A stretch of 64,000 nt of DNA from Channa striata. Lineage: Eukaryota > Chordata > Actinopteri > Anabantiformes > Channidae. Positions 62,201 through 64,000 of the stretch are shown one piece after another. The translations under genes were made by a program, and so were the position numbers. The notes beneath the pieces were generated by a model. The model was given only the letters and a program-made list of their open reading frames with translations, was not told where the DNA came from and did not search any database. The number at the start of each line of letters is the position of its first letter. The first letter of the stretch is position 1. Location of the stretch: NCBI GenBank assembly GCA_033026295.1, contig CM065185.1, positions 8,060,001-8,124,000 of the forward strand, in the 5' to 3' direction.

Positions 62201-64000
62201 GGCCAAACATGGAGGTGGTTCACTGTTGCACGCTCAGATGCTTTTTACAAAAGTGGCATCAGGTTGCAAGTCTGACCTGACAAAGCCTTTGATATTCAAG
62301 AAAAGGCTTTACATGTCTGTCACAACTGTGGACTGACACCACAGGAAAGGAAAGCTCTGAGGTAATCGACCAGAATAATGCAGCATTTCTCTGCTGCCTG
62401 TATTTGGTCCGTTTGACAAACATGAGCAGCAAAAATACCAACCAATATTTTAAGTTCTTCTATACTAATTTCAAGAGTTTACAGTTGTGCTCCTTTACTC
62501 TTAGTCAACATGAACTGCTGGAATTTTGACCTTTGATATACCGGACAACCTCCCCAACACACACACACGCACACACAGACTCTCTAGAGTCCATCTATGG
62601 TCAGGAGGGGTGGTGGGTGGGGAACCCCTGCGAGTGAGCCAACGGTGTGAAATATCAAAGTTGCTATCTCTGAGGTGAGCTGAGCACAGCAGTGGAAACT
62701 CCATGATGTCAGAGACATGCAGGGTATTCATTCACATCCCAGACTGGTTTAGACACATTAGGGATGGGGGAGCGTCGTCAGTGCTGATGAAAGGTGATGT
62801 TGCCATGCGCTCTAGCAACAACACTGAGCCCCACCGCCCCCACACACCCAGTGGGTTCTGGGCTAGCCCGAGGTAAACTGATGCCACGGTGGTGATTTAA
62901 AAAGTTCAGCTGCATGTATTGTGACTTCAACAAATGAGAATTGGAGTCTGTGTTTGTGTGTTACTGTTACTGTGCATATTAACTGTGTGTACTTGTGTGT
63001 GCACGGTGTGTTATTAACCGAATGTGAGGGGCCACGTCAGGTCACAAGAAGCCTGCACGTGTGCCTGTGTTTGTGGGGGTGCCATGACAGTGATGGACGT
63101 AGAGAGTGTCACACTTGTTTTAAACAATTACCTCTCGTTATCTTCCCTCTAAGTCACGGTCCACTGTTGTCTAATTAATTGTGCATAATGTTTAAAAGAC
63201 ATGCATGTTTTGACATTCTGATCCAAATCACTGTATACCCCTAAGGCTGGGGTATATATGAAAAGAAGCCATCTGCTCAAATCTTAGGGAAAAATAGTAA
63301 ATAGTAAATAGCATAGGTGTTCCAAACGGGAGTTTTTATAATGAACTGTAAAGTCAACTCTCTGACAGCCTCACCTTGAAAGTACTCAGGGTATTGCGTC
63401 ACTTTGTAAGCGTAAACAGTTATGAAAGAAAATGAAAGAATGAAACCCAAGAGTTTGAGAAATGATTGCGCTTGTTTGTGTTACGCATGCTGATTCCTTT
63501 CTAGATCCATCTTAAAATGCCCACCTGCCCTTCTCAATGTCTTCAGCATTTGTGCTGACTTGTTTCGGCCCCACACTGAGAGAGGAGTGAGCATAAAGAA
63601 GATTCGGGAAGCAGGGGTGAGGGGGGGAATGGAAGAAGATAAATCACTAAAAGGAGAGCGGGGGAGAGGCAGACTACTAATAATTAAGGAAAAGTGGGAA
63701 GGAAATAAAAGTCATGGAAGGGGAAAGGAAAAGTAAAGGAGGTTAAAATAAAACGAGGAGTCTTTTTCTGTCACAAAAAAGCATGACAGAAAAAAGGAAA
63801 CACAGTCGAGGTAAATGCTAGTACAGGACGAGGGAGAGAAAAGTGGAGGGAAAGGAGGGGAGAGGATGGGCGAACAAGCGAGACTAGTGAAGCTAAGCAT
63901 CTCTTGCTCGATTTACACCAATGTCCTCAATTGATCACACGCTTATTAGGGGATATTTAAACAAACAAATGGCTGAGTGGTTCGGTGTGTGCACGTTTAG
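59225..64000 (-). other. Further intron of eef1akmt4
   Basis: The upstream intron of eef1akmt4 extends from 59225 beyond the right edge. It holds a (GT)n run near 60863-60881 and purine-rich tracts near 63590-63860. No exon is recognised. Confidence 0.6.
62799..62819 (+). promoter_or_regulatory. Split X-box-like half-sites
   Basis: GTTGCCAT and TAGCAAC face each other with six bases between them, wider than a standard RFX X-box. Weak candidate. Confidence 0.2.

Overview
This is nuclear DNA from a bony fish, most likely a ray-finned (teleost) species. The genes are split by GT-AG introns and encode vertebrate proteins. The non-coding part holds many CA/GA microsatellites and teleost-type repeats: Tc1-like remnants, hAT MITEs and an R2/R4-type LINE. 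No bacterial, viral, tRNA, rRNA or CRISPR feature was recognised.

Layout. (1) 1-255, + strand: the last codons of a VWA5B-type gene, probably vwa5b2. (2) 1711-5301, - strand: a complete nine-exon alg3 (437 codons), the ER mannosyltransferase of N-glycan precursor assembly. It contains one intron that fits the U12 AT-AC class and one GC-AG intron. (3) About 5302-5448: a short shared promoter between alg3 and mul1. (4) 6391-8087, + strand: a complete five-exon mul1-like gene (354 codons) for a mitochondrial outer-membrane RING E3 ligase, followed by a Tc1-like remnant and scrambled, decayed copies of mul1 exons. (5) 17506-18215, + strand: a two-exon camk2n2, the 79-residue CaMKII inhibitor. (6) 25800-59224, - strand: the last two coding exons of eef1akmt4, an eEF1A lysine methyltransferase, separated by an intron of about 32.8 kb. 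Its first exons lie beyond the right edge.

Context. In mammals VWA5B2, ALG3, EEF1AKMT4, ECE2 and CAMK2N2 lie together on human 3q27, while VWA5B1, CAMK2N1 and MUL1 lie together on 1p36. These two segments look like ohnologous relatives. The window has the 3q27-type set plus a MUL1 relative, as if this fish kept a MUL1 copy that mammals lost from that segment. ECE2, expected between eef1akmt4 and camk2n2, was not found.

The rest, about 50 kb, is intron or intergenic DNA. The large eef1akmt4 intron holds a LINE fragment with a young hAT MITE inside it, a second hAT MITE, two Tc1-like remnants, four same-orientation copies of a CA-flanked CCCTAA-rich repeat, and a scatter of X-box-like (RFX-type) palindromes. 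No new multi-gene system is visible. The most unusual items are the alg3 introns, the mul1 ohnolog with its broken duplicate, and the structure of the giant intron.
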